This document shows positions 9,279-18,960 of a DNA stretch of 64,000 bases, piece by piece (position 1 is the first letter of the stretch; each line of letters opens with the position of its first letter). The stretch is from contig OV277872.1 of the NCBI GenBank assembly GCA_922989275.2, forward strand, positions 29,776,119 to 29,840,118. Reading direction: 5' to 3'. The DNA comes from Gari tellinella. Taxonomy: Eukaryota; Mollusca; Bivalvia; Cardiida; Psammobiidae. The notes under the pieces were generated by a model. The model had not been told where the DNA came from, made no database searches, and saw only the letters and a program-made list of their open reading frames with translations. The position numbers were made by a program, and so were the translations under genes.

Positions 9279-9473
9279 CCTCTTTTTTACGACAACTTAC
9301 TTGTGTTAAATAAAAATGTATTTAGGACAGGTGACTGCTTAAAGCTAGGGTATAGTAAAACAGATCGCTCCTTCAGGAGCGTGTTGTTTTACTGTCATAT
9401 TGCTTTAAGTTGTCACCTGTTTTATACAATCAATTAGTCTTCGGTTTAGTAGTAATAGAGAAATTTTAAAGTA
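9279..9473. mobile_element. MITE-E
   Basis: Core-2 hairpin at about 9335-9430 (GGTGACTGCTTAAAGC, CAGATCGCTCCTTCAGGAGC, inverse arm). Outer parts carry TTACGACAAC and TTCGGTTTAGTAGTAATAG. The TACAGTAAAACC ends are eroded. Confidence 0.82.
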
Positions 9474-9836
9474 TTTTGACTATGAGAAACTGCAACAAAC
9501 AAGATACTAGATATATAAAATGTATAGCTAGGCAATAACGTGTTAAACGTACGGCCAACCTGCAAAATCTTATTGGCATTCCAATAATTCAGTGTGGATG
9601 TCTGACGTTTATTAAATAACGGTTGCAGATCTGATCAGTTTGACGAAGATATCAGCATCAAGCCAATGGAATAGAAAGACACACTTGTTTAATACAATAT
9701 TCGAAATTACAATATTAATGTTTTTTTTTATAGAAGATATCTTCTTGTCTTGAGAGACATTTTCTAGTCAAAATCGGTCATCTGCGAAATTGAAATCTAA
9801 AACAAATAAGCCTTGCCTAAACCCCTTACAAACGTT
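9474..9836. other. Unassigned AT-rich stretch
   Basis: No MITE signature, tandem repeat or significant reading frame seen. Confidence 0.45.
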
Positions 9837-10073
9837 TTGATCACAATGCCGTCATAACCGCAGTTGCAAACAGTTTTGATCCTGACCAGACGCCGCGTAA
9901 CGCGGCATATGATCAACATAAAACATATATGCCACTTGTTTTGAAATTACGTCAATTATACTGTCTTAAATCTAACTTTGAAACGATATTTCAGACAACA
10001 ATTTTAAAGCAGACAACTGTATGGCGATTAAGGGATAACATTCTCACGATACATTTGATCATTAAAGGGTTTT
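9837..10073 (+). mobile_element. MITE-C
   Basis: Core-1 hairpin with a rearranged right arm (GCGGCATATGATCAACATAA), followed by TTTTGAAATTACGTCA, TTTGAAACGATATTTCAGAC and a TGATCATTAAAGGGTTTTA end. Confidence 0.75.
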
Positions 10074-10395
10074 AGAACGCGGTGTATGGTTAGGCCCGAC
10101 ACTGTTTGACAGTTTTCTTTATGATGTCTTATGTGAAAATACCTAAAATTACAAAAGAACTGATGAACAGATGACGTCATGACAGTAAAGGTTTAAAGTA
10201 TTCATCGTATTGCAGTCATAATTCAGTTCGGTGAAATCAAAATATAACATAGAGCAGTGGCCTTGATCCATGAAAAATATTGAATGTCCGTATAACTAAT
10301 AACAGAATCTCTGACGTTTCCTCAGTAATGTGTTTCGTCGGTGAAAAAAGACATGTATATGTATCAGTAAATAGTATACATGTAGCTTTTGACCA

Positions 10396-10557
10396 GGCTC
10401 TAAGGTTATAAAGCTGTCGAGTTGAGTATTACGTCGTCGTTCGCAAGCATTTGATTGGTCAGATTTGAGCCTAGACTCAAATCTAAACAACCATATTGCT
10501 TGAGAAGAAACTCAGACTCAACTAAAACGCTTTATAACATTGGAGCCAGGCATTGTA
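10396..10557. mobile_element. Foldback H
   Basis: Imperfect palindrome with GGCTC/GGAGCC ends: TTATAAAGC and CTTTATAAC outer parts, ATTTGATTGGTCAGATTTGA arm, GAGCCTAGACTC centre. Two relatives lie at 38341-38485 and 60525-60602. Confidence 0.78.
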
Positions 10558-10916
10558 GTTCTCGGCGTTGCATCAGGGTTTGTACTGTTCGCTATTTTAT
10601 ATGAACTTTATCTGCTGTATGCATACACACTGATGTATATATAGATAACACTTGTAAACCTATAATGATATTTTCAGCAAACACGTTTGGAGAGTTTATT
10701 GTAATATTCTAGAAGAAATTGGTTAATATTGCAAATGTTCCTGTATTAAATACATTGTCCATTGATTGGCCAACACATACATGGTTGAATGCATACTATT
10801 GAAAAGATGTTATTCTCTTCTAAAATAAACACATATTTTTTATATCAATTGCAACCAGTTAGATCTCTGACAAGACGTCATGGTACAGTGGTTGCAGTTA
10901 TTCATTCCATTTACAC

Positions 10917-11021
10917 TTCAGGAGCTTTCTGTTTTACCGTCACCTTGCTTTAAGCTGTCACATGGTTTTATACAACTACTTTACCATCTTCTTGTGGTCG
11001 TAATAGAGAGGATTTACTGTA
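10917..11021. mobile_element. Half MITE-E starting at the hairpin centre
   Basis: Begins at TTCAGGAGCTTTCTG, the exact centre of the core-2 hairpin, and continues through GCTTTAAGCTGTCAC and GTGGTCGTAATAGAGAGGAT to ACTGTA. The other half is absent. Confidence 0.8.
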
Positions 11022-11199
11022 TTTCAATGGCTGCGGAAACACTCACGTATAATTCAATAGCGAAAGTTGATAACTCTCCCGGAGCTTTTAATGTCGATGG
11101 ACGAGTGAGTATAATTATGAGTTGCCAAGTGCAGGAGTATTTTTCCATAGACGGGATATGACAATTGTATTAGGTGTGAGCTTAATTTCCGGTTTACCC

Positions 11200-11334
11200 T
11201 TAAATTGTAAAATGTATCGTGAGGTTGTTTTTAGCACTTTACTTCCATAATGTCGCATGTTGCCACGCGGCTTTTCAGGATTCAAACTTTTTGCCTAAGC
11301 GCTTTTTGGCGTCATTGATAAATCATAGGGTTAA
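11200..11334 (-). mobile_element. MITE-C, internally deleted
   Basis: ATGTATCGTGAGG, TTACTTCCATAATGTCG, a partial hairpin (CCACGCGGCTTTTCAGGATT), CGCTTTTTGGCGTCATTGA and a GGGTTAA end. Confidence 0.65.
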
Positions 11335-11431
11335 CCTTTTCACTCTCTCTCTCTCTCTCCCCCTCTCTCTCTCAATAGGGCCTAAAAGTGTGGTTGCAAA
11401 CAGTTTGGGTCCTGCTCAGACGCCGCGTAAC
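11331..11431 (+). mobile_element. Left half of MITE-C with a CT microsatellite expansion
   Basis: TTAACCTTTTCACTCTC is the C left end; its CTCTC step has grown into about 30 bases of CT repeat (11342-11373) before the left hairpin arm GCAAACAGTTTGGGTCCTGC resumes. It stops at the hairpin centre. Confidence 0.72.
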
Positions 11432-11555
11432 AACAAGAAGCTTTTGATCATGGACAATATAACCTGGCTTATCCGAAACCTTGTTAAGCCATAAAACCTG
11501 CTTTATCTGACAATATCTTTCGGACTCAAATGTCGAGTGACATACAGGTACAGTC

Positions 11556-11625
11556 GTACTCCCTCCGAACAACACCTGTAGTCTGTGTATCCCATTAGGT
11601 GATGTTTAAGAGAGGGAGCCCTGTA
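11556..11625 (-). mobile_element. MITE-B terminal fragment
   Basis: GTACTCCCTCCGAACAACAC, GTGTATCCCATTAGGTG and GAGAGGGAGCCCTGTA match the B left end in reverse. Confidence 0.75.
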
Positions 11626-11740
11626 TGTGTAAATACTTTCTTGTCAAAGTTTATATTATATTTAAGCGGGCCATTAACATAGTCTCAACTTTTCATCTTT
11701 TGCTAACAGATTGGTCCTTATCATGCAATTATAACATATA

Positions 11741-11788
11741 TCGAGGGAATCGTTGTTCGGAGGACCGTTGTAGGGAGGGACCACTGTA
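11741..11788 (+). mobile_element. MITE-B right-end fragment
   Basis: GAGGGAATCGTTGTTCGGAG and CCGTTGTAGGGAGGGACCAC to CTGTA, the B right end. Confidence 0.75.
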
Positions 11789-12029
11789 CTTTACAGTGAG
11801 AAAAAGCCAATGGCCTCAAATGAATATATCTTAACTGACGTTTTACATTATCAACAGCGGTATTGTCTGTAAATCCAGACAATGTGAAACTCAACAGTTT
11901 CGCTGCCAACCCAATTCAATTTCCAATGATTGATACCCTCGAAAGAATACAAAGAGGCTATTTCCCCGCGCTTTCATTAAAGCGTTCATCACATTATCCA
12001 CAAAAACAATTAACAATCACTGATAATGT

Positions 12030-12257
12030 TACAGTGGAAAAAAGACGTTGCATTTATCCGTTTAAACGCAAACGAAACGCAAACGCATCGTAATAATATG
12101 TAGAAAAATACCATACTTTGACATTTTTCATGATTTAGTTTAATCTGAGTGGCAAATAGGTTTGAACCTAATCAGACGCCGGGTTGCAATGAACAAAATA
12201 GTTAAAGCGTAAACGTTCTTATTGGTAAAGACTAAAGAAAGATCTCTTCTCCTCTGT
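12030..12257 (+). mobile_element. MITE-A lacking the right hairpin arm
   Basis: TACAGTGGAAAAAAGACG, GTTTAAACGCAAACG and GCAAATAGGTTTGAACCTAA, then from ACGCCGGGTT straight to GCAATG, so the right arm is deleted from the hairpin centre. Ends CTCCTCTGT. Confidence 0.8.
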
Positions 12258-12300
12258 CGCATAATGCGGCGTCCGATCAGGATCAATACTGTCCCTTTTA
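12258..12300. mobile_element. Core-1 right-arm fragment
   Basis: ATGCGGCGTCCGATCAGGAT and CAATACTGT: a lone C-type hairpin arm. Confidence 0.6.
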
Positions 12301-12395
12301 TAGACCGCTAGGCACAATTGGTTAAAACTCATTCGATAGACAAGATTAAACGCAAGTACAAGCCCTATACTATACCACAACGTGAGTACAGCGGA

Positions 12396-12597
12396 ATAGC
12401 TCTCACTTTCCAACTAACGCGGCTATTTTAAACACTTATGTAGAGTGCAAAACGTTATGAACCAAATCAGACGCCGGTTTACTCAAATTATTTGCCACTC
12501 ATATTAAAACAAAACGATAGAAAATTCTAAATACTGACATATAGCAATTATTTTACATTTCGTTTGATTTAAAGAGAAAATAATAACGTTTTTGCCA
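12396..12597 (-). mobile_element. Degraded MITE-A
   Basis: AACTAACGCGGCTATTTTAA, CCAAATCAGACGCCGGTTTA, TTTGCCACTC, TTTTACATTTCGTTTGATTT and AATAATAACGTTTTTGCC match A in order; one hairpin arm is missing. Confidence 0.6.
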
Positions 12598-12610
12598 GAA
12601 ATAAAGTTTT

Positions 12611-12798
12611 TTAACCCTTTGTTGTTGGTCGCGACTTTATTTTTGTTGCAAACAGTTTAGATCCAGATCAGACGCCGCGTTCAGGATCCAAACTGTTTGA
12701 CACTCGTCTTTAGGTTTCTTTACTTATATATCTACATTTAACAAACTTTGCAGACGACAATTTCGAAGCAGACGACATCACCGCAGGATAAGGGTTAA
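12611..12798 (-). mobile_element. MITE-D lacking part of the hairpin
   Basis: TTAACCCTTTGTTG ... GCAGGATAAGGGTTAA, 188 bp. The hairpin has collapsed (GCCGCGTTCAGGATCC). The GTCTGC modules appear as TTTGCAGACGACAATTTCGA and AGCAGACGACATC. Strand relative to 56359. Confidence 0.88.
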
Positions 12799-12912
12799 AC
12801 CATAAAATCACCAATACTCCCAAAACTTGAACTCAGTGTAATTTAACTAGTATTTGAAACTATGATAGGCATGCCAAAATACAGTGAAGAAGACTTAATA
12901 ACGCTAGGCATT

Positions 12913-13163
12913 TACAATGGGAAAGACGATATTATTTTCTATTTCAAAGCAAACAGAACATAAACACATTGCACTAAAATGTATAAATTTCAATTTATTA
13001 GAAACTTCTAACAATTATTTTCAATCTGAGTGGCAAACAGTGTGGGACCAGATCAGACGCCGGGTTACCCGGCGTCTGATCTGGTTCCAAACTGTTTGCG
13101 ATGGACATAATTGTTTTAGCATAAACGCATTTATTGGGAAAGAGTAACGTCTTTTCCACTATA
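12913..13163 (+). mobile_element. MITE-A, full length, diverged
   Basis: TACAATGGGAAAGACG to CTTTTCCACTATA, 251 bp, with an intact GGGTTACCC hairpin. The end sequence AAGACG in place of AATCTG marks a second A subfamily. Confidence 0.85.
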
Positions 13164-13371
13164 GTGGATGTTCAATGTTCAATGTTGAACATGCAATGGC
13201 ATACTTAAGTTCATAACCATTTCCCTCAATTACCATAACCGATAGACACTAATGAGAGTTGATCTGAATTGCAAATGAATTAACAGAAGATGTGATGTAC
13301 GTCGGGAACATTAGACTTAATCATGTGCACCAGAAATAAGACTACAATAAAATGGTTGCATATAATTCTAG

Positions 13372-13766
13372 TACATTACTCCCTTCATACAACGGCTCTC
13401 CAAACAAAAGTTCCCTCTTTACAACAATGTGTGCCGCTGTTCCATAAACAAAACTATGTCTAATGCTTTCATTGCTGCAATATCTTCTGCTTAAACATGT
13501 CGCATTCTGTTTGTCCTCAAAGTTAAGTTGTCGACATTTTGACATTTTAACAAAAGAAACATAAAGATGAGTGACAAACAGTTTAAACTCAGATCAGACG
13601 CCGCGTTACGCAGCGCCTGGTCTGGGTTCAAACTGTTTGAGAATGATAGCAAATGTATGGTCTGCACTTTAAGAGTATACAGTTTCCCTCCCTAACACAA
13701 CTCCCTCCGAACAACACTAACTATCTGTTTTCCCATTGGATGTGTTTGTAGAGAGGGGGCACTGTT
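13372..13766 (-). mobile_element. MITE-B, full length
   Basis: TACATTACTCCCTTCATACA to GAGGGGGCACTGTTA, about 395 bp; hairpin at about 13575-13640; GCTGCAATATCTTCTGC module near 13475. Confidence 0.85.
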
Positions 13767-14215
13767 ATACAGTCTGTAGTTATGACAAAATCCGGGCATT
13801 ATTGCAATTAGCACATTGCTTAAATTTAGTTTTAGCGTTCGGCTTGCAAAAAAACCCTCATTGTAATGATATAAGCAACGTATCAAGTTTTACTATATGT
13901 ATCTGTCCATGTTCTGCTACGGTTGGTGGCTGAATTCCATTTGAAGTTCTGTATACATGTACAATATGACGCCTACTACAGCATTAAAGTCCATCCATGT
14001 GTTCCCCTGTGTATAGAGATGAACTGAATACTGGACAGGACAATTGTAAAGATGCACGGTCGTATCACAAAATTATTTCCTTACAGAATTGTTAGAATTG
14101 AAGCGATTTACATTCTTACAATACTCCGCTGAGTGTTACATGTACTGCCTTTGAACTTTCTAAAAGACAAAATAGACATACATGTCTAATCTGCCACTCT
14201 ATTTACGCACTCTTT
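13767..14215. other. Unassigned stretch
   Basis: No MITE ends, tandem repeat or recognisable coding sequence. Confidence 0.45.
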
Positions 14216-14469
14216 TAACCCATTACCCCATAGTGTGTTTCTTGTATTAAATATAGGTGACCACTTAAAGAAGATTAAAAAGTAAAGCAGAATACGCCTT
14301 AAACTGCATTTTGCTTTATTTTCAGCCTGCTTTAAAGAGACTCGCAACCGGATTTAGCATTAAAAATAGTAATTTGTAAATAAATGTCAAATGCTTATAT
14401 AAATGGGTAAGATTTAGTTTAGGATAATAAATTCTGTTAAAAAATGCATGTCAAAAAAAGAAAAGAAGA

Positions 14470-14560
14470 AGCTCTGGTGGGATTCGAACCCGTGACCCTC
14501 CATGTGGAGACAAACATAAACGAGAGCACCGCAAACGGGTGCCGGACGCTCGACTTTCAT
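14470..14560 (-). mobile_element. tRNA-like (SINE head) module
   Basis: Reverse strand has a perfect box B (GGTTCGAATCC) in a T-arm-like GGGTTCGAATCCC. No cloverleaf or CCA is evident, so this is a SINE or pseudo-tRNA, not a tRNA gene. Confidence 0.5.
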
Positions 14561-14719
14561 ATACTTGAGACGGCTATATTTTTCAAACTTAAAGAATGTG
14601 TATGGGTGTTTAATGCCCTATTGATCATAGCAGTTTGTAAGCAACAACAACTTAAACATACTTGGACAGTCTACATTCCACTTAAAGTAAACTATAAGTC
14701 AAAAGAAGGACAATATCTT

Positions 14720-15045
14720 TGCCTGCTTTACCTGCCTTGTTGTAATGCGTTGCCCATTTTGATACTGAACAACTATTCAAAGTTTCAAATAGATACCTTT
14801 GATAGTTATTGAGATATGTTAATTTATAATTTTTAAGTAAATAAAACAAGGGCAATAACTCTGAAATGACAAATCCCAGTGTTACCTGTCTTCTTGTAAT
14901 GAGTTGCCCTTTTAATACTGAACAACAAATTCAAGTTTCAAATGGATACCTTTGATAGTTATTGAGAAATGGACTCTTACAAAAACCTTAAGCAAAAAAC
15001 TTAACCGACGCAGACGCTGACGCAGACGCAGACGACAGGGTGACG
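14720..15045. repeat. 154-bp tandem repeat (2 units) with GACGCAGACG tail
   Basis: TGTAATGCGTTGCCC at about 14741 and TGTAATGAGTTGCCC at about 14895; GGATACCTTTGATAGTTATT recurs in each unit. It ends in GACGCAGACGCTGACGCAGA, the same array-plus-GACG layout as at 1948, 16430, 22752 and 58393. Confidence 0.8.
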
Positions 15046-15623
15046 ACAATAGCTCAACTTTTTGAAAAAGTCGAGCTAAAAACGAGGAAGCGCCTTTACC
15101 TCCTCGGCTACCAGCGCTCTCTCTATATATGGTAGCGAATTAACCTACTTCACTGGTAGCGGTTGATAGTACTTTATTCGGCTCGGGTTTATGTCTGAGC
15201 CCGTGTAGAGAAGAAACAACAACTATACCGTCAGCTGACGCTATAGAAAAACGATGGAAAATATCTAAAAAAAACTAAGATTCGGTGACGATTCTTGACT
15301 TTTTTTGGACTGATCATATTTTTTTAATGTCACAAACCAAATAATGCAACAAATTTGCTTTTATTTGAGTATTTTATTTTATTTTGACAAGTACACATCA
15401 GGTTGCGAGTCCCTTTAAGCTATACTCTACAAGAATATCAAGGACAATCAACGTGGAACTATTTTCTTCATTGAAGAAAAAAATCAAACGAACCTAACCA
15501 ACCTAGAAACATAAGCAAAAAGTAGGGTTTGAGATTCAATGCCAAAATGTAACATACTCTCTATAAACAAAACAATTTCCAAATTCTACCAAACTTAATA
15601 GTCACTTCCTCCAATAAGTACAA

Positions 15624-16258
15624 GCTAATCCATATTTAGGCAAACAGATATCCAAAGACCTCAAATTGAATGTGCACATAAATCAAGTATTCAAAAGGAC
15701 CAATGCAATTATTGGGTTCCTAAGAAGGAACCTTAGAAGTGTAGCGGAAAGTTGCAGAAAAACGGCATACATCTCAGTAGTAAGATCAGTTATGGAGTAT
15801 GGCGCAACCATCTGAAAACCATACCTCAATGGGGCACATAGACAGATTAGAGAAAATTCAGAAAAAGGCTATCAGAGTAATAAAAAAGAGCAATCACAAG
15901 AATGAGAGAACAACTGGAACTGGACGCTTGAAGACGGAGACTAAGCATCCGACTGATACTAATAAATAAGGTAGGAGAGGGTCTGGTACCAGCCCTGCCA
16001 ATATCAACGTTCACAAAACCGGCAAAATCAAGAAGAAACACCAAAGCAACTAGATTTAAAGGTTTCAGTGCAAACATTATAATAGAAAAAGTATGCAACA
16101 ATACAAGAGGGCTTACAGTACCCAATAGCAAGACCCATCAATACAAACATTCGTTCTTTGTAGACACAGTGATACAATGGAACAAACTGCCAGACAACAC
16201 AGTACATGCTGGTTCCGTAGAGGCGTTCAAAACAGCTCTTCTAGAGTATCGCCAATAA
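15624..16258 (+). pseudogene. Non-LTR retrotransposon ORF2 C-terminus (reverse transcriptase tail), broken
   Basis: This is the 3' end of a LINE polyprotein that copied its own RNA into DNA; only the distal RT/connection part remains. The first frame gives YLGKQISKDL, VHINQVFKRTNAIIGFLRR and SVMEYGATI, then a TGA at 15813 where the family has Trp. A frameshift leads to HIDRLEKIQKKAIRVIKK, with further stops downstream (TAA after DTNK). The reading then returns to frame with SFFVDTVIQWNKLP and ends at TAA 16256-16258. The pattern YLG, MEYG, LE.IQKKA, WN.LP is diagnostic of the CR1/Jockey-type RT tail. The 5' remainder (endonuclease, RT fingers) is absent. Exact clade is uncertain. It follows the split MITE-F directly and precedes a tandem array. 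Confidence 0.88.
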
Positions 16259-16429
16259 TATGGCGTCTCTTCTTACCCTTCTTGTAAAAGCCTTTATAGG
16301 ATTAAACGACGTATTGCTACAGATACAGTACATGTTAGACAGAGCAGATCCTTATCAGAGAGCTTCTAAAGTTATGTCTAGTCAGGGTCCACTTTGCAAA
16401 AGTATAAAAGACATGGACAAAATACATGT
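16259..16429 (+). other. Probable LINE 3' untranslated tail
   Basis: Follows the LINE stop codon directly. No poly-A or short terminal repeat could be identified before the tandem array begins. Confidence 0.4.
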
Positions 16430-17020
16430 TTTTGACCTTTGACTTCTAAGTATGACATTGACATTTCTACTGCTGACCTGGATTTTGCACGCTACATAGA
16501 ATACCTTTTACACGTATATGTGTGCTCAGTCATTTCGCAATCCATCAATTGAGTTCTGAGTTATAGCCCAGACAAGCCAAAAATCAATGTTTTGACATGT
16601 GACCTCTACGTGTAATTATGACCTTCACCTTTCAGCTACAAACCTGATGTTGTGCGTGGGACACATCGTACCTGCTAGACAAACATGGGTGTCCGATCAT
16701 TTCATCTTTCAGCTAATGACATTGTTTTGCGTGCGACACACCGTGACTTCTAGATAAATGTTTAAAATAAAAGCCTGGTCATTTTACAATTTATCCAAGG
16801 ATTTCCGGGTTAGAGTCCGGACAAGCTAAAAAATAGAAATCACACGTTTTTTACCTTTAACATCTAAACTTGGTTTTTGCGTGCGACACAGTACCTTTTA
16901 GATTAACATTTATCCCTAGTCATTACACAATTCATCCTTGGAGCTCTTAATTAGAGCCAGGACAAGACCCGACGGACGGGCGGACGGACGCACACACGCA
17001 CGCACTGACATATGGTTTTT
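16430..17020. repeat. About 165-bp diverged tandem array with GACG tail
   Basis: Recurrent TTTTGACCTTTGACTTCTAA, TTTTGCGTGCGACACA and CCGGACAAGC motifs define about four diverged units. The array ends near 16970-17000 in GACGGACGGGCGGACGGACG. It is the same architecture as the 1948 array with an unrelated unit. Confidence 0.8.
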
Positions 17021-17299
17021 GCGATTTTTAAAGCAGATGATTTAACTAAGCAGTGACAGGGGTAATAGAATTTCCAAAACAGTGTTCATCTCGATCATCT
17101 TGTACTAAGATCTTGATGCATACAGCTCGACTCTCTTGTTAAGGTTTATTTATCCAAAACGACTGTCAACCTACATATGTTTTAATGTAGTCGACAACTG
17201 TGAACCAGACAGTATTGTAGCGAAAAGTTAAGATTGCTGCTGGCGTAACCCTGCCAAGAATTGATAGACTCTTTTCGTACTAAGCCGGGCTTAGTAAGT

Positions 17300-17448
17300 T
17301 TGTTTCAAACAGTTCAGATACAGAATAGACGTCGCGCAAGGGAGGTCTGTTCCGGGTCCCAACTGTTTGACAATTTTTGAAAGTGAAAAGTTTAATTTTT
17401 TTGCAGATGGTAAATTTGAAGCAGACGACAAATCACCGTGATAAGGAT
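17300..17448 (-). mobile_element. Degraded MITE-D
   Basis: CAAACAGTTCAGATACAGAA, a weakened GC centre, GTCCCAACTGTTTGACA, then TGAAGCAGACGACAAATCAC and GTGATAAGGATTTA. Confidence 0.6.
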
Positions 17449-17515
17449 TTAGAGTCGTATATTGGGGAAATATTATGTTGACTCAGATGCCGTTTTCCAC
17501 CGATAGAAAATCACA

Positions 17516-17724
17516 TTAACTCTTTACATGCTAGCGGCGGATGTATCTGCAAATTATTATCTTTACAAATAGTTTGGATCCTGATGAGACGCCACATAAC
17601 GCGGTGTCTCATCAGGATCCAAACTGTTTGACACTCTGACCCCGTTTTGAAAATTCTTGTTTTAGAACAGTAGCAGACGACAATTGTTGCAGACGAAAAA
17701 ATTACCCAGCATGCAAAGAGTTAA
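17516..17724 (-). mobile_element. MITE-D variant with TTAACTCTTTACATGC ends
   Basis: 209 bp between TTAACTCTTTACATGCT and AGCATGCAAAGAGTTAA, exact inverted repeats. Perfect core-1 hairpin (CCTGATGAGACGCC and inverse) and two GCAGACGA modules near 17672 and 17690. Confidence 0.88.
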
Positions 17725-17917
17725 GCACAAAACGAACCGGAGGTCAACATCCAATATACTTCTGAACAACAACTAATAGGGGGCTAGAATTAATTTCCTT
17801 ACTGTCTGGTAAACTTGATAGTATGAACAAACATTAATCACTCGACTTTTCTACGAACCGTACAAACACACTAGAGAAGACGTTTCTCTTTCCCAATAGA
17901 CAGATTATACATGTATA

Positions 17918-18487
17918 TGTTACAGTCAATCTGTGTAATCAGTCATTTCACGAAATGACTCAATTTTTCAGTCATTACGTGAAATGACTGTTTCACTTAG
18001 TCATTTCACAAAATGCCTGAACTTTTCAGGAATTTCGTGAAATGACTGAAATTGAAAGGCCACTTCTACACAAATTGGCTAGAAACCTTTAACAGGATTC
18101 AGGCAATGTGTGAAATGACTTTTATTTAATTAATTCAACAGCAGTTGTTCATTCATGTCTTTTGATATGCTTACAATGTTTTAAAACTTAATATCTTACA
18201 ATTATTCCAAAAACATTGCACGCATTTTTTAAAGATTTAAGAGACTTAATTGTATTAAATTTAATATATGCATGTATTGTTGCAATAGTGTAGTTTGTAA
18301 TTATCAAGATATACCAATCATTAAGATTAAATAAATGAAGCTTAAGTCAATTTAGTCATTTCGTGAAATGACTGAAGTAGTATTTTAGTCATTTCACGAA
18401 ATGACTGAAAATTTTAGGCCTTGCATGAAATGACTAAGTGAAACAGTCATTTCACGTTATGACTGATTACACAGATTGACTGTAACA
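17918..18487. mobile_element. Element G: 570-bp DNA element with arrays of GTCATTTCRYGAAATGAC
   Basis: The ends are exact inverted repeats over at least 28 bp (TGTTACAGTCAATCTGTGTA inward), flanked by TATA at 17914-17917 and 18488-18491. Both subterminal zones carry several copies of the near-palindrome TCATTTCACGAAATGA (four or five per side), which look like transposase-binding sites. The middle is AT-rich and non-coding. The duplicate locus near 22330-22345 lacks the element and keeps a single TATA. Superfamily not assigned. Confidence 0.9.
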
Positions 18488-18588
18488 TATACAAGAATGT
18501 CGTTTGAAAAGAGTTTGGAGACAGATCAGACTCGGATTCGTTTCGGATTAAGATGAAACGCCAGGTCATCAAAACATGTCAGAGGGGC

Positions 18589-18836
18589 TTCAACCCTATC
18601 ATTCTCAATGACACCAAAAGGCGCGTTTGCAAACAGTTTGGGTCTAGATCAGAAGCCGCGTAACGCGGCGTCTGATCAGGATCCAAACTGGTCGACACAC
18701 GTATCGATATTTCTTAAAGTCATACTACATTGAATTATTCTTTGAAACGATATTGCAAACAATAAGCTTGAAGCAGCCACAATGAAACGGTGAAGGGGTA
18801 AAACACTCACGACAAAATTTGCAATGAAAGGGTTAA
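18589..18836 (+). mobile_element. MITE-C
   Basis: TTCAACCCTATCATTCTCAA start, hairpin GATCAGAAGCCGCGTAACGC, AACAATAAGCTTGAAGCAGC, TGAAACGGTGAAGGGGTAAA, ending GAAAGGGTTAA. Its duplicate is at 22432. Confidence 0.88.
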
Positions 18837-18856
18837 CAGCATAACGGCTCGTACAC

Positions 18857-18960
18857 GTATAGAGGAGAATACGTTATTATTTCCCGTTTTAACGCAAACG
18901 AAACGAAAACGCATGATCGTAGAAATGCTTCTTATAATTTGTTGAAAATTCTATAACTTT
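18857..18960 (+). mobile_element. MITE-A, left part only
   Basis: AGAGGAGAATACGTTATTAT, TTTAACGCAAACGAAACG, then loss of similarity near 18960. The duplicate copy at 22688 is also cut a little after this point, by a different insertion. Confidence 0.75.

Larger units (their letters stand above)
10085..11195. repeat. Old dispersed duplication, copy 2 (partner 3422-4725)
   Basis: Collinear with copy 1. This copy holds foldback H (10396-10557) and a half MITE-E (10917-11021) that copy 1 lacks, so both insertions appear to postdate the duplication. Confidence 0.8.
14336..15414. mobile_element. TTAA-flanked composite with tRNA-like module and tandem repeat
   Basis: Inserted in MITE-F. Ends AGAGACTCGCAACC and GGTTGCGAGTCCCT are inverted repeats; TTAA lies at 14332-14335 and 15415-15418. 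The interior holds a reverse-strand tRNA-like block near 14470, a 154-bp tandem repeat (14720-15000), a GACGCAGACG tract near 15005-15040 and a second tRNA-like piece near 15080-15130. TTAA duplication with AGGGAC-like ends fits Kolobok or piggyBac-type elements (inference). No transposase is visible. Confidence 0.75.
14216..15480 (+). mobile_element. MITE-F split by a 1.08-kb TTAA insertion
   Basis: Left part 14216-14335 starts TTAACCCATTACCCC and holds most of the core-2 hairpin. The right part resumes at 15415 with TTTAAGCTATACTC, then GGAACTATTTTCTTCA as in other F copies. The 3' terminus is missing. Confidence 0.8.
17840..18945. repeat. Dispersed duplication, filled copy (partner 22235-22750)
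   Basis: 17845-17917 and 18488-18945 match 22240-22750 in order: GAACAAACATTA.TCA.TCGA, TTGGAG.CAG.TCAGACTC, TTTCGGATTAA.AT.AAACG, a MITE-C and a MITE-A head. The only large difference is element G, present here and absent there. Confidence 0.88.

Noticed and set aside
14444..14812. 122-codon forward frame
   Set aside because: Starts over a tRNA-like module and continues into a tandem repeat; unlikely to be a gene.
15624..16258. Intact LINE ORF2
   Set aside because: Several in-frame stops and frameshifts, and only the C-terminal part is present.
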